This document shows positions 9,352 through 17,698 of a stretch of DNA of 64,000 nucleotides, piece by piece; the stretch's first letter is position 1; each line of letters opens with the position of its first letter. Both the position numbers and the translations under genes were made by a program. Origin of the DNA: Marinoscillum sp. 108 (lineage in GTDB: Bacteria; Bacteroidota; Bacteroidia; Cytophagales; Cyclobacteriaceae); contig NZ_LR734808.1 of assembly GCF_902506655.1 (NCBI RefSeq), positions 3,346,501 through 3,410,500 of the forward strand, given 5' to 3'. The notes under the pieces are model-generated. The model searched no databases and was not told where the DNA came from. It worked only from the letters and a program-made list of their open reading frames with translations.

Positions 9352-10605
9352 TTAGACCACTTTCAAAAAGATCAGATCATCCTCACCAAAATATTGGGTG
9401 GCCATTTCGCAAAGATTTTCAGGTTGTACAGTGTCCAGCGTATCCAGGAAATTGTAAAAGTATTGCTCGGTAAGCCCGGCCTGTTTCAGGCCTTTGATCA
9501 TTTCATGTGAGCTAAAAGGGGAATCGAACGAATTAAGAAACTTACCTTTCATGTAGTTGACCACCATTTTGAATTCCTCTGCGGTGGGTGTCTCACTTTT
9601 CAGTCGGCTGATTTCTTTGAGGATCTCCTGATGAGCCAACTCGGTTTTCTCACGGAGAATCTCTGAGCTGATGGTCCAGTAGGATGCATTTTGTAAATGG
9701 ACGAGGCTGGAGTGAATTCCGTAAGTCAGCCCTTTTTTCTCCCGAATATTTTTCATCAGGCGTGAGCCAAAAAAACCTCCAAGTAGCTCATTGGTGATCT
9801 TTAGCAAGTGAATGTCTGGGTGAGTCCGGTCAATCATGACCTTGCCCAGGCGGATACTGGCCTGTGTGCTGTCCTCACGGGTCACTTCCAGATACCTGGT
9901 GGTTTCCAGGGGATGGTTATTCACCGGCTGAGAGGCATGAAAAGCCACGTTGCCAAAGAATTGCTCAATGGCTCCAATCTCCTCGTCGGTAACCAGGCCG
10001 GAAATAAAAAGCCGTGGAGCCGTGAGGAGTGCATTTTTGAAATGGAGCAAATCCTGATAAGTGACCTTTTCCACCATCTCCACGTCCATCAATAGTCCGT
10101 AAGGATGCTCTTTTCCAAAAAGCATTTCCCTAAACTTCAGGTTCGCGAAAGCATTGTTTTTGGCGTGCTGCTGACGCACTTGCTCTATCCTTATTTGCTT
10201 GAGGGTATTGAATTCGCCCTCCGGAAATACCGACTCGGTGAGCATCTCCACCAGCAATTCCAATAGTGCAGGAAAGAACTTATTGAGTGTGTAAAGTTTG
10301 ATTGAGACCCCATCCAGAGTAGGGATGACTTCCAGGTGACTCCCAAAGAAGTCAAAGGCTTCCGCAATTTGTTCGGATGACTTGCTTTTGGTGCCCTCAG
10401 TGAGCATTTTGAAAAGGTAAAATGCCAGGCCGGGAGAAGGTTCTTCCCATCGGCCTACTGGCACAGCTATTTCAAACAGCACCAAAGGCTGTAATCCCAG
10501 ATTGACAACCGTCAGCGGGATATTACCCAGCATGATTTCTTTAGGCTGCGGCAGGTTGGGTCTGGCTACAGCTGTTGCTTCAGGGGCTACTGATCTGTTT
10601 GGCAT
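9352..10605 (-). CDS. M16-family peptidase homologue lacking the zinc site
   Basis: 417 residues with the two-half M16 fold. The C-terminal half contains the conserved GGFFGSRLMKNIREKKGLTYGI segment that forms the substrate-binding Arg/Tyr region. In active M16 members the N-terminal half carries HxxEH; at the matching place here the sequence is FYLFKMLTEGTKSKS, so the zinc ligands are absent and this is a non-catalytic subunit. Such subunits normally pair with an active M16 protein, but none is in the window. It is the last gene of the porU-porV run: its start codon overlaps the porV stop (TAATG), indicating translational coupling. There is no signal peptide, so it is probably cytoplasmic unless another subunit carries it out. 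Confidence 0.85.
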   Translation of the reverse strand: MPNRSVAPEATAVARPNLPQPKEIMLGNIPLTVVNLGLQPLVLFEIAVPVGRWEEPSPGLAFYLFKMLTEGTKSKSSEQIAEAFDFFGSHLEVIPTLDGVSIKLYTLNKFFPALLELLVEMLTESVFPEGEFNTLKQIRIEQVRQQHAKNNAFANLKFREMLFGKEHPYGLLMDVEMVEKVTYQDLLHFKNALLTAPRLFISGLVTDEEIGAIEQFFGNVAFHASQPVNNHPLETTRYLEVTREDSTQASIRLGKVMIDRTHPDIHLLKITNELLGGFFGSRLMKNIREKKGLTYGIHSSLVHLQNASYWTISSEILREKTELAHQEILKEISRLKSETPTAEEFKMVVNYMKGKFLNSFDSPFSSHEMIKGLKQAGLTEQYFYNFLDTLDTVQPENLCEMATQYFGEDDLIFLKVV

Positions 10606-11825
10606 TAATTCACCGTTGGCTCTTCGTCTTTGGTATCGAAACTAAAGACAAACGAAAGTCTGAGTGTGTTTCCCAGCGGGTGATTGTTTTCCTGAGGCAC
10701 CAGGTATGAAAAATCGATTCCGAAAACCTGGTATTTAAAGCCAATACCGGCGGTAAAGTATTTTCGATTTCCTTTGTTCTGATGCTCATAGAAATAACCG
10801 GTGCGGATCGCAAAAACCTCGCGATAGCGATACTCCAGTCCGGTAGAGATCATGATCTCCTGCATTTCTTCACTGAATCCATTAGGGGCATCTGTAAACG
10901 AGCCGAAAGCACCGCTCAGCAGTGGTCGGTTAGGATCTTCTCCCTTAGCGATTACCGGGTCACCATTATTATCTGTCACCAGATTACCATCAGAATCAAC
11001 TTCGTAGATGGGCGGAGTGGGAACCAGGAGTTTATTAAAATCCAACAGGAACGCCACACTGTTGTAGGGATCCATATCAATTTTGAAGGCTGTTCCCAGA
11101 CGTAGGTTGGTAGGGATAAAGTCTTCATTAGAGTCATTGCTGTAGGTGATTTTTCTACCGAAATTAGACAGATGCGCACCGAAGGACAACTCCGAATTCA
11201 TGCCGTTGAAGATGAGTTCTTTGGTGTAGTAAAAACCCAGGTCGATTGCCACACTGGTGCCAGCTTTGGCGTCAGGGGCGCCAGTGATGTTTCCAGACAG
11301 GTTTGACCAGATGTATCGGGCAGTTACCCCCACACCGATGTTTTCAGAGAGCTTTCGGCTGTAGGTACCATCAAAGGCAGCTTCTCTTGGGTTTTCCAAT
11401 CCAAGGGGTTCGCCGTTAGAGTCTGTCAATTGGATTTCGCCCAAATCGAAATATCTCAGAGAAACGCCGATGGTCTGAATTCTGTCAATCTTCGTGTGAA
11501 AGGTCAGGTAATTGAGGGACATGTCGTCCACAATGTTTCCCAACCAGGGAGAGTAGGAAAACGAAAATCCAAGATCGTCTTCTATGAAAGCGAGTTTGCC
11601 ATTGTTCCACTGTACACTGTATTCATCTGGTGAGGAAGCCACGCCGGCATCTCCCATGGCTGAAGCACGGCTGTCCGGAGCAAAACTCACGAATGGTACT
11701 GCCACGGTAATAGGGTTTCGGGAGCTGTCTTGTCCCGAGATGTAAGCGGAGTTATTTTGAGCCATTACCCCGATCGGAAGTAGCCCGACGAATGTCCAAA
11801 TGGCCTGTTTAATACGTAAACTCAT
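10605..11825 (-). CDS. porV: Type IX secretion outer membrane protein PorV (LptO)
   Basis: 406 residues with a signal peptide cleaved near VMAQ/NN (about residue 22). The early segment FVSFAPDSRASAMGDAGVASSPDEYSVQWNNGKLAF is a hallmark of PorV/PorQ-type barrels of the FadL-like class. The remainder is alternating beta strands ending in aromatic residues, with a final strand LRLSFVFSFD. PorV is an outer-membrane shuttle that carries cargo proteins from the SprA translocon to the PorU sortase. It sits 30 bases after porU on the same strand, the conserved PorU-PorV pairing, and it overlaps the M16 homologue start. Confidence 0.93.
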   Translation of the reverse strand: MSLRIKQAIWTFVGLLPIGVMAQNNSAYISGQDSSRNPITVAVPFVSFAPDSRASAMGDAGVASSPDEYSVQWNNGKLAFIEDDLGFSFSYSPWLGNIVDDMSLNYLTFHTKIDRIQTIGVSLRYFDLGEIQLTDSNGEPLGLENPREAAFDGTYSRKLSENIGVGVTARYIWSNLSGNITGAPDAKAGTSVAIDLGFYYTKELIFNGMNSELSFGAHLSNFGRKITYSNDSNEDFIPTNLRLGTAFKIDMDPYNSVAFLLDFNKLLVPTPPIYEVDSDGNLVTDNNGDPVIAKGEDPNRPLLSGAFGSFTDAPNGFSEEMQEIMISTGLEYRYREVFAIRTGYFYEHQNKGNRKYFTAGIGFKYQVFGIDFSYLVPQENNHPLGNTLRLSFVFSFDTKDEEPTVN

Positions 11826-11855
11826 TCAATGATTTTTTAAGGTTGGCAAAGATAA

Positions 11856-14800
11856 TTAATTAATGATTATTAGGCGTTTGATAACTTCATTGGTAGCATC
11901 ATCCAGCGTACTGGTCACTTTTAGTCGATACAGGTAAACGCCTTTGTCCAATGGAGCTCCCTGATAGTTGGAGGCTCTGACGGTCAGATGATCCACTGCT
12001 CTTGGACTGCTATCCACTTGAAAGTTACTTTCCTGTACCAATTCACCCCGCATATTATACAATGATATTTTCACTTCCAATTCTTCGTCTTCCCGATCAT
12101 GCTCAAATCTGAAAGTAGTTTCCCCAGCTTGTGACACTGGATTGGGGTAATTAATAGCATTATACAGTCTTATGATTGGTTTTTCGGATACCTTAAACTC
12201 AACTGTGGTTTCGGCTGCATTATTGTGCGCGTCAAAAACTTTTAGGGTGGCTGTATACTTGCCGGCTTCCAGGTTTTGAAGCGGAAAAAGGACAGTGCCA
12301 CTTTTGTAGGTGTCAGTGTGCGCGGTGTAAAACTCATTGAGCACGATTTCATCACCACTGTTGATCCGAAGGGTAATTCCCTGATTGAAGCCATTGTCGG
12401 AAATGTTAATCCCTGTTTCGTCTGACAGGTTGGCGATCAGGAGACTGTTGGTGCCCACAGTGCCTCCGGGTGAAAAGGTAGAGTCATTAATGAAGACTTT
12501 AATTCTGGGAGGAGTGTTGTCTTCTGACACCTGATCAGCTATGCCGCCCAGTACAAAATTTCTGGAAGCACCAGAGGCATCCGTCCGTTCGTTTTCGTTC
12601 CAGGCATACATGGTGAGTTTGCCAGGCTGAAATTTGTGTGAGATGTTTTTGGGGAGGATAAACTCCGTATCAAAGCGCCCATCTGTCACAGTGATCTCCC
12701 CTCTGAATAGTGAGTTCGTTTGGTCCGAATAGGTAAAGGGATCGCTTTCCTGTCCTTTCGTGACTTTTTCCTGTGGGATGTCCCAGAGTGTGACAATGGC
12801 CTTACCTGAAAAGCCAGGTACCAGAGCGCCTTGAGAGGTAATTTTCCCGGAGAGCCGATAGACTTCCAATGCACTCAGGGTATCCTGCTCCGTTTCCATC
12901 TGGTCAAAGCTGATATTGTGCTCTGGGTAGTTGAGGGTGAGCATGGGGTCTCCGAGGAGGGAAAAATTTCTATTGATGGGGCCGCTCAGGCTGGCGTTTT
13001 TGGTTAGCCGGATGATGTCGCCAAGTCGCGGATGCCTGCCGTCTATTTTCTTAAAAAGGTTTTCGTGCAAGGCCTGATTGACAGGAAAATTGGTGTGTGC
13101 ATACACAGGCCTGGTGGTGGTGAGCAGTGCGATGGCTCCACCATTGGGATTGAGTAGTAGCCGCTCAGCCCCTGAAACGAGGATGGGGCTGTCATACTTC
13201 CCAAACTGACAAGTGGCTGTAATAAACAGCGGAAGTTTGTGCCGGTTGGTAAGGTTACGAATGACCGAAAGTGTGATAACATTCTCTTCGGTGAGCTGGC
13301 TTTCATTGCCATGCCCCATGTAATTGAGCATAAACACACCGTCTTTTATGGTGTTTTGAAAGGCCTCCTGAGCAGGAGAAGGATTAAGGTCTTTGCTTTG
13401 ATCATACAGGTCCAGATAGAGCTTCCGGGCAGTGTATTCTATGGCGGTGGTGTCTACAATCTGAAAAAATTGCTCGGCCTGGATCATGTGAGCATTGCGA
13501 TCACCATCGTCAGAGAAATAGGCAATCTGGTCTCTCCACTTTCCAAACACTTGAGTGGCGGTTTTGTACCTGATGATCTTGTCGACCACATCGTGGGCTT
13601 CTTCGGAGGTTTTTACCGGCAATCTGCCCACGCCAATGTCCATGGTATGGTCTTGATATGGGACTAGGAAGGTGGTAGAAGAGTTTTCTTTTCGCTCACC
13701 TTCGTACCAGGTGCCCTCATCTTCTTCCATGAACCCAAAATAGTCGTCGGAAGAGTGACTCAAAATGTTATGGGCCGATTCGTGAGACTCATACACCGGT
13801 ACAAAATTGGTGTTATTGCTCAGCCGGTCTTTGTAGTCATAGGATGCGTCACCAAAGAGCAGGAGGTACTTGATTTTCCCGCTTTTGAGGTAGCAGTACC
13901 TCGCGTAATCACGGATGGCTGTGAGGTCCTGTCGGCCAGCCGAAAACTCATTGTACACCTGACTGGTGGTGACTACTCCCACAGAGAGGCCACTGTAGGA
14001 CTGATGGAAAGCAGCTAGTCTGTTGGCCGCATCCAGAAAATCAGGATGGGTGACAATAAGCCCCTCATTGCCCGCCAGACTTTTGATGTTTTGGTTGCCA
14101 ATGGGATGGAAATAGGTTAGCGAAGGAAAATCGCTCCCATCAAAGGCGACAAAGGTTTGCTGGGCATACTGGTTGGAAAATTGAATGTTGGAGTTGACGA
14201 TGCTGCTGTTCAAGCGGCGCGCATTGAGAGGGTCGGTAATGTCCCATACCTGTGATTGGTTCGTGGCCTGACTGATTTCAAAAGTACGGAGACTACCAGG
14301 AGCCAGTCTGATGATCATTTCCTTGTCATCACCAAGGTTGATTTTTCGCTTGATGGCCATCACAAAAAAGTCCAGGAAGCCAAGAGAAGTATCTACTCCA
14401 GAGGCAGGTTGAAAGGTGAGTGTCAGCGTGACTTTATTACCCGAAACCTGTGTCTTCGCATTAATAGCATTGTATTTGATTTTCTCGCCGTATACACCAT
14501 TCTGAATGGCCTCTATCGGGATATTACCTAAGACATTGTTATTCACACTGACATCAAAGGAGCAGGGGCCTTCGGAGTTGGCAGCTACACTTACCCATGC
14601 CTCCACAGAATCCGCTGATCCCGACAGGGTGTATTCAAAACTTTGCTGGACATCCTGATTCTTCTTAAATTTTTCACCCAGCCATTGGCGTCCGGATCTA
14701 AGCTGGTTCTCTATATCTATTTCATGAGTGATATAATCGTAATAGGAAGTGGTAACGCTTCCGGTGGGGGCAGGGATTTCTGCAGTAGTGATGCGCTTGC

Positions 14801-15230
14801 CGGGCTCCCCTCCAGTGGTCATGAAGTAGTAAAGTGTATCGCTGTAAAGGTTGTTTTCATACACAGGAGCGCCGGTACTATCCAGCATGAGCTTGTCAGG
14901 TCCTTCGCTGTAAAAAAGAAAATAATCCTGATCGTCCAGACGGCCATCCTGATCGCCCACTCCCCAAATGGCAAATTGCTGGGGGTCTGAAAACCTTTCC
15001 ACACTATTGGCCTGAGGGAGCATCCCACCATGTGGGGTTCCATATATTTTTAAGGTTCGCGGATCAAAGCCAGCATTGATCCCCACCTCCTTCACGAGGA
15101 AATTCTTGTCGAGTTTATAGATGCCTTCTTTGGTAAGGCCCACTTTGTGCCATTGGCCATTCGATAGTACACTTTGGCCCATAGACCAGGTGGCGATACT
15201 CAGTGTAAGGAAGGTGATTAACAGGCGCAT
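11856..15230 (-). CDS. porU: Type IX secretion system sortase PorU (C25 cysteine peptidase)
   Basis: 1124 residues with a signal peptide (MRLLITFLTLSIATWSMGQ). The central gingipain-type C25 domain shows the catalytic His in NYMGHGNESQ (His640) and Cys in FITATCQFG (Cys674), the usual spacing of about 33. The C-terminal about 90 residues (from INYPNPVSQAGETTFRF, ending YLYRLKV...KRLIIIN) form a T9SS-type C-terminal domain, which PorU retains. PorU cleaves the sorting domain of secreted cargo at the cell surface and joins the cargo to an anionic glycolipid. It is the first gene of a porU-porV-M16 operon. Confidence 0.94.
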   Translation of the reverse strand: MRLLITFLTLSIATWSMGQSVLSNGQWHKVGLTKEGIYKLDKNFLVKEVGINAGFDPRTLKIYGTPHGGMLPQANSVERFSDPQQFAIWGVGDQDGRLDDQDYFLFYSEGPDKLMLDSTGAPVYENNLYSDTLYYFMTTGGEPGKRITTAEIPAPTGSVTTSYYDYITHEIDIENQLRSGRQWLGEKFKKNQDVQQSFEYTLSGSADSVEAWVSVAANSEGPCSFDVSVNNNVLGNIPIEAIQNGVYGEKIKYNAINAKTQVSGNKVTLTLTFQPASGVDTSLGFLDFFVMAIKRKINLGDDKEMIIRLAPGSLRTFEISQATNQSQVWDITDPLNARRLNSSIVNSNIQFSNQYAQQTFVAFDGSDFPSLTYFHPIGNQNIKSLAGNEGLIVTHPDFLDAANRLAAFHQSYSGLSVGVVTTSQVYNEFSAGRQDLTAIRDYARYCYLKSGKIKYLLLFGDASYDYKDRLSNNTNFVPVYESHESAHNILSHSSDDYFGFMEEDEGTWYEGERKENSSTTFLVPYQDHTMDIGVGRLPVKTSEEAHDVVDKIIRYKTATQVFGKWRDQIAYFSDDGDRNAHMIQAEQFFQIVDTTAIEYTARKLYLDLYDQSKDLNPSPAQEAFQNTIKDGVFMLNYMGHGNESQLTEENVITLSVIRNLTNRHKLPLFITATCQFGKYDSPILVSGAERLLLNPNGGAIALLTTTRPVYAHTNFPVNQALHENLFKKIDGRHPRLGDIIRLTKNASLSGPINRNFSLLGDPMLTLNYPEHNISFDQMETEQDTLSALEVYRLSGKITSQGALVPGFSGKAIVTLWDIPQEKVTKGQESDPFTYSDQTNSLFRGEITVTDGRFDTEFILPKNISHKFQPGKLTMYAWNENERTDASGASRNFVLGGIADQVSEDNTPPRIKVFINDSTFSPGGTVGTNSLLIANLSDETGINISDNGFNQGITLRINSGDEIVLNEFYTAHTDTYKSGTVLFPLQNLEAGKYTATLKVFDAHNNAAETTVEFKVSEKPIIRLYNAINYPNPVSQAGETTFRFEHDREDEELEVKISLYNMRGELVQESNFQVDSSPRAVDHLTVRASNYQGAPLDKGVYLYRLKVTSTLDDATNEVIKRLIIIN

Positions 15231-15279
15231 CTATCTACCAACGTGCATTAAATGGATAAAATTATATTTCGACATGGGA

Positions 15280-15957
15280 TTAAACGCTTGAACGGGTGCT
15301 TAAATTCCCAACAATAGAAATGACCAGGTACACAGGGATGATCAGGGGAAGGGCAGCATCCTGCAGCGCGGCCAGCAGACCTATGACCACCATCATCAGG
15401 AGGTATTTCCACTTGTTGGCAGCCCAACTCACCCCTTTAAATTTAAGTGCAATGAGTGGCAAATTGGCCACCAGCAACAAACTGGAAACAACGGTGAAGA
15501 TCAGTAACCCTAAGATAGATAGCTGAAAAGCGGCCGGTAAGAAGGTGAGCGAGGTGATTAGTACGGTATTGGCGGGAGTCGGGAGCCCTATGAAGTGATC
15601 GGTTTGTCGGTCATCAATATTGAAACGAGCCAGGCGAATGGCAGAAAACACAACAATCAGAAGACCCGAAAAAGCCAGGTACTCATTGGTGGGTTCCTGA
15701 TCCCTGATGAGCATGACCATGTACAGGGCCGGCAGCAACCCGAACGAAATCATGTCTGCCAGAGAATCCAACTCCTTGCCTATGGCCGATTGCACGCCCA
15801 AAATCCGGGCGGCAAACCCATCCATGAAATCAAAAAGCCCGGACACAATAACAAAGTAGATGGCCAAATGAAAGTCACCCTGGAGGATGGTGATACATCC
15901 GAGGGCTCCTGTTACCAGGTTAAGACAGGTGATAAAATTTGGAATGTGCTTCTTCAT
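15280..15957 (-). CDS. pssA: CDP-diacylglycerol-serine O-phosphatidyltransferase
   Basis: 225 residues, a multi-spanning inner-membrane enzyme of the CDP-alcohol phosphotransferase family. The signature is complete: D46-G47-x2-A50-R51-x8-G60-x3-D64-x3-D68, with an additional Asp at 43. It makes phosphatidylserine from CDP-diacylglycerol and serine, the precursor of phosphatidylethanolamine. The serine specificity is inferred from the type II PssA length and the N-terminal segment (IPNFITCLNLVTG). Its start overlaps the end of the upstream hydrolase gene by four bases. Confidence 0.9.
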   Translation of the reverse strand: MKKHIPNFITCLNLVTGALGCITILQGDFHLAIYFVIVSGLFDFMDGFAARILGVQSAIGKELDSLADMISFGLLPALYMVMLIRDQEPTNEYLAFSGLLIVVFSAIRLARFNIDDRQTDHFIGLPTPANTVLITSLTFLPAAFQLSILGLLIFTVVSSLLLVANLPLIALKFKGVSWAANKWKYLLMMVVIGLLAALQDAALPLIIPVYLVISIVGNLSTRSSV

Positions 15958-16595
15958 GCGCCTTTGATGAACGGATTGTTTGCCTTTTCATAGCCCACGG
16001 TGGTAGAAGGGCCATGCCCCGGGAAAACCTCTGTTTCTTCGGGAAGGGTGTAGACCTTTGTTTGAATGTTTTTCAAGAGCTGCGCATGATTCCCTCCGGG
16101 GAGGTCAGTTCGGCCTATGCTTTCGCGAAAGAGTACATCACCACCTATCAATTTCTTCTCACCGGAGTGATAAAACACCAAATGCCCTGGTGAATGCCCT
16201 GGTACGGAGATGCATTCCAGAGTAGTCTCTCCAAACTCTATATGATCCTCTTCTTTCAGAAGCCGATCAGGTTCGGATTCACTGTACTGATGAATCCCCC
16301 ACTGTGGAGCGTAAGCTTTCACCGCTCTGAAAATTTCCAATTCACCCTCAGGTAGCCAAAGGGGGCATCCAAATGCCAGTTTCATGTCGTAGTTCCCCAA
16401 GACATGATCGATATGGCAGTGGGTGTTCACGATGGCTTTGATCAGGATGCCTGTTTTTTTTATGAAATCAGTTAATTCTTCTTTTTCGTAGGACTCGTAG
16501 CAGCCGGGATCTATGATCACACCCTCCATGCGATCATCCCAGAGTACATAAGTGTTTTCGTAGAACGGATTAAATACAAATGATTTAATTTTCAT
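15954..16595 (-). CDS. Metallo-beta-lactamase-fold hydrolase (glyoxalase II-like)
   Basis: 213 residues with a canonical binuclear metal site. H59-x-H61-x-D63-H64 lies in NTHCHIDHVLGN; later ligands are H in VPGHSPGHLVFY, D in GGDVLF and H in FPGHGPSTT. This YcbL-like short form lacks the C-terminal helical domain of true glyoxalase II, so it is probably a thioesterase or hydroxyacylglutathione-hydrolase-type enzyme. The substrate cannot be assigned, and the link to phospholipid synthesis is only positional. It is cotranscribed with pssA (4-base overlap) and divergent from the FAD enzyme across 56 bases. Confidence 0.88.
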   Translation of the reverse strand: MKIKSFVFNPFYENTYVLWDDRMEGVIIDPGCYESYEKEELTDFIKKTGILIKAIVNTHCHIDHVLGNYDMKLAFGCPLWLPEGELEIFRAVKAYAPQWGIHQYSESEPDRLLKEEDHIEFGETTLECISVPGHSPGHLVFYHSGEKKLIGGDVLFRESIGRTDLPGGNHAQLLKNIQTKVYTLPEETEVFPGHGPSTTVGYEKANNPFIKGA

Positions 16596-16651
16596 TTATT
16601 CAGATTCAATGGTTCAGTATGATGCAAATTTGTGAAAAATAAGTTTAGGCC

Positions 16652-17698
16652 GTGGAGAAAGTCGATTATTTGATTGTAGGGCAGGGGATAGCAGGGAGTT
16701 TGCTTGCTTATGAGCTGGAGCAGGCGGGCCGGCGGGTGCTTGTGCTGAATGAAGAAAAGAAGAACACCTCATCCAACAAGGCTGCGGGGATTTATAACCC
16801 TATCACAGGCCGAAAGTTGGTGAAAACATGGCTGGCCGATGAGTTGTTTCCGGGGCTGGAAGGATACTATCTCGGCTTGGAGCAAACACTGGGTGCACAC
16901 TTTATTTACCCCATGCCCATTTACAGGCCTTTTTTCAACTTTGAAGAGCAAAACGACTGGTCAGTGAAAGCTTCAGAGGCGGAGTATGCTCCTTTTGTAA
17001 AAGAATTGCGGGCAAAATCCATGCAGCTTCCGGGTGTGATCGATCCGGTGGGAGGATTGGTATTGGCTTTGTGTGGGTATGTCAATCTGCCGGTCATGCT
17101 TCGTCACCTCAAAAAGTATTTTCTGGATAAGGGAGCCTACCGTGCCGAAGTGTTTCAGTACGATCAGATGACAATAAACGAGCGGGAGGTGACGTATAAA
17201 GATATCGTGGCGGAGAAGGTGATTTTTTGTGAAGGGCCCATGGCAGTAAACAATCCTTACTGGGGATGGTTGCCATTTAAGTTGGTCAAAGGGGAGATTC
17301 TCGAAATAGACAGCCCACTGCCTACAGATTTGATCCTGAACAGAGGCGTGTTTGTCCTTCCGAAAAACGGTCACTTCAGTGTGGGGTCTACTTACGATCA
17401 CGCTCAACTGGACTATGAACCGTCTGAAAGCGGAATCAAAAACCTGAAAGATCGGTTAGGTAAGTTGTATCAGGGGGAATATGCGGTTGTTTCAGAATCG
17501 GCAGGAGTTCGCCCCGCCACATTTGACCGAAGGCCGCTGATCGGTTTTCATCAGGACCTGCCCCGTATTGGCATATTTAATGGGTTCGGAACAAAAGGCG
17601 TTTCATTAGTTCCATATTTTGCCCGTCAATTGGTAAATTACCTGAACGGGGATGGTGTAATTATTCCGGAAGTGAATGTAAGCAGAGCGATTAAATGA
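16652..17698 (+). CDS. FAD-dependent oxidoreductase, DAO family
   Basis: 348 residues. The start is a GTG at 16652, immediately before the dinucleotide-binding segment VDYLIVGQGIAGSLLAYELEQAG (GxGxxG, residues about 10-15). The DAO-family C-terminal FAD-contact region is seen in GVRPATFDRRPLIGFHQDLPRIGIFNGFGTKG, and substrate-domain strands lie between. Related enzymes include glycine/D-amino-acid oxidases and the MnmC oxidase domain; the substrate is not readable here. No signal peptide, so cytoplasmic. The stop overlaps the start of the next gene by four bases (ATGA). Confidence 0.85.
   Translation: MEKVDYLIVGQGIAGSLLAYELEQAGRRVLVLNEEKKNTSSNKAAGIYNPITGRKLVKTWLADELFPGLEGYYLGLEQTLGAHFIYPMPIYRPFFNFEEQNDWSVKASEAEYAPFVKELRAKSMQLPGVIDPVGGLVLALCGYVNLPVMLRHLKKYFLDKGAYRAEVFQYDQMTINEREVTYKDIVAEKVIFCEGPMAVNNPYWGWLPFKLVKGEILEIDSPLPTDLILNRGVFVLPKNGHFSVGSTYDHAQLDYEPSESGIKNLKDRLGKLYQGEYAVVSESAGVRPATFDRRPLIGFHQDLPRIGIFNGFGTKGVSLVPYFARQLVNYLNGDGVIIPEVNVSRAIK

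Noticed and set aside
13239-13667. 142-codon open frame on the plus strand
   Set aside because: It lies entirely inside porU on the other strand, which has a clear catalytic domain; the shadow has no recognisable motif.
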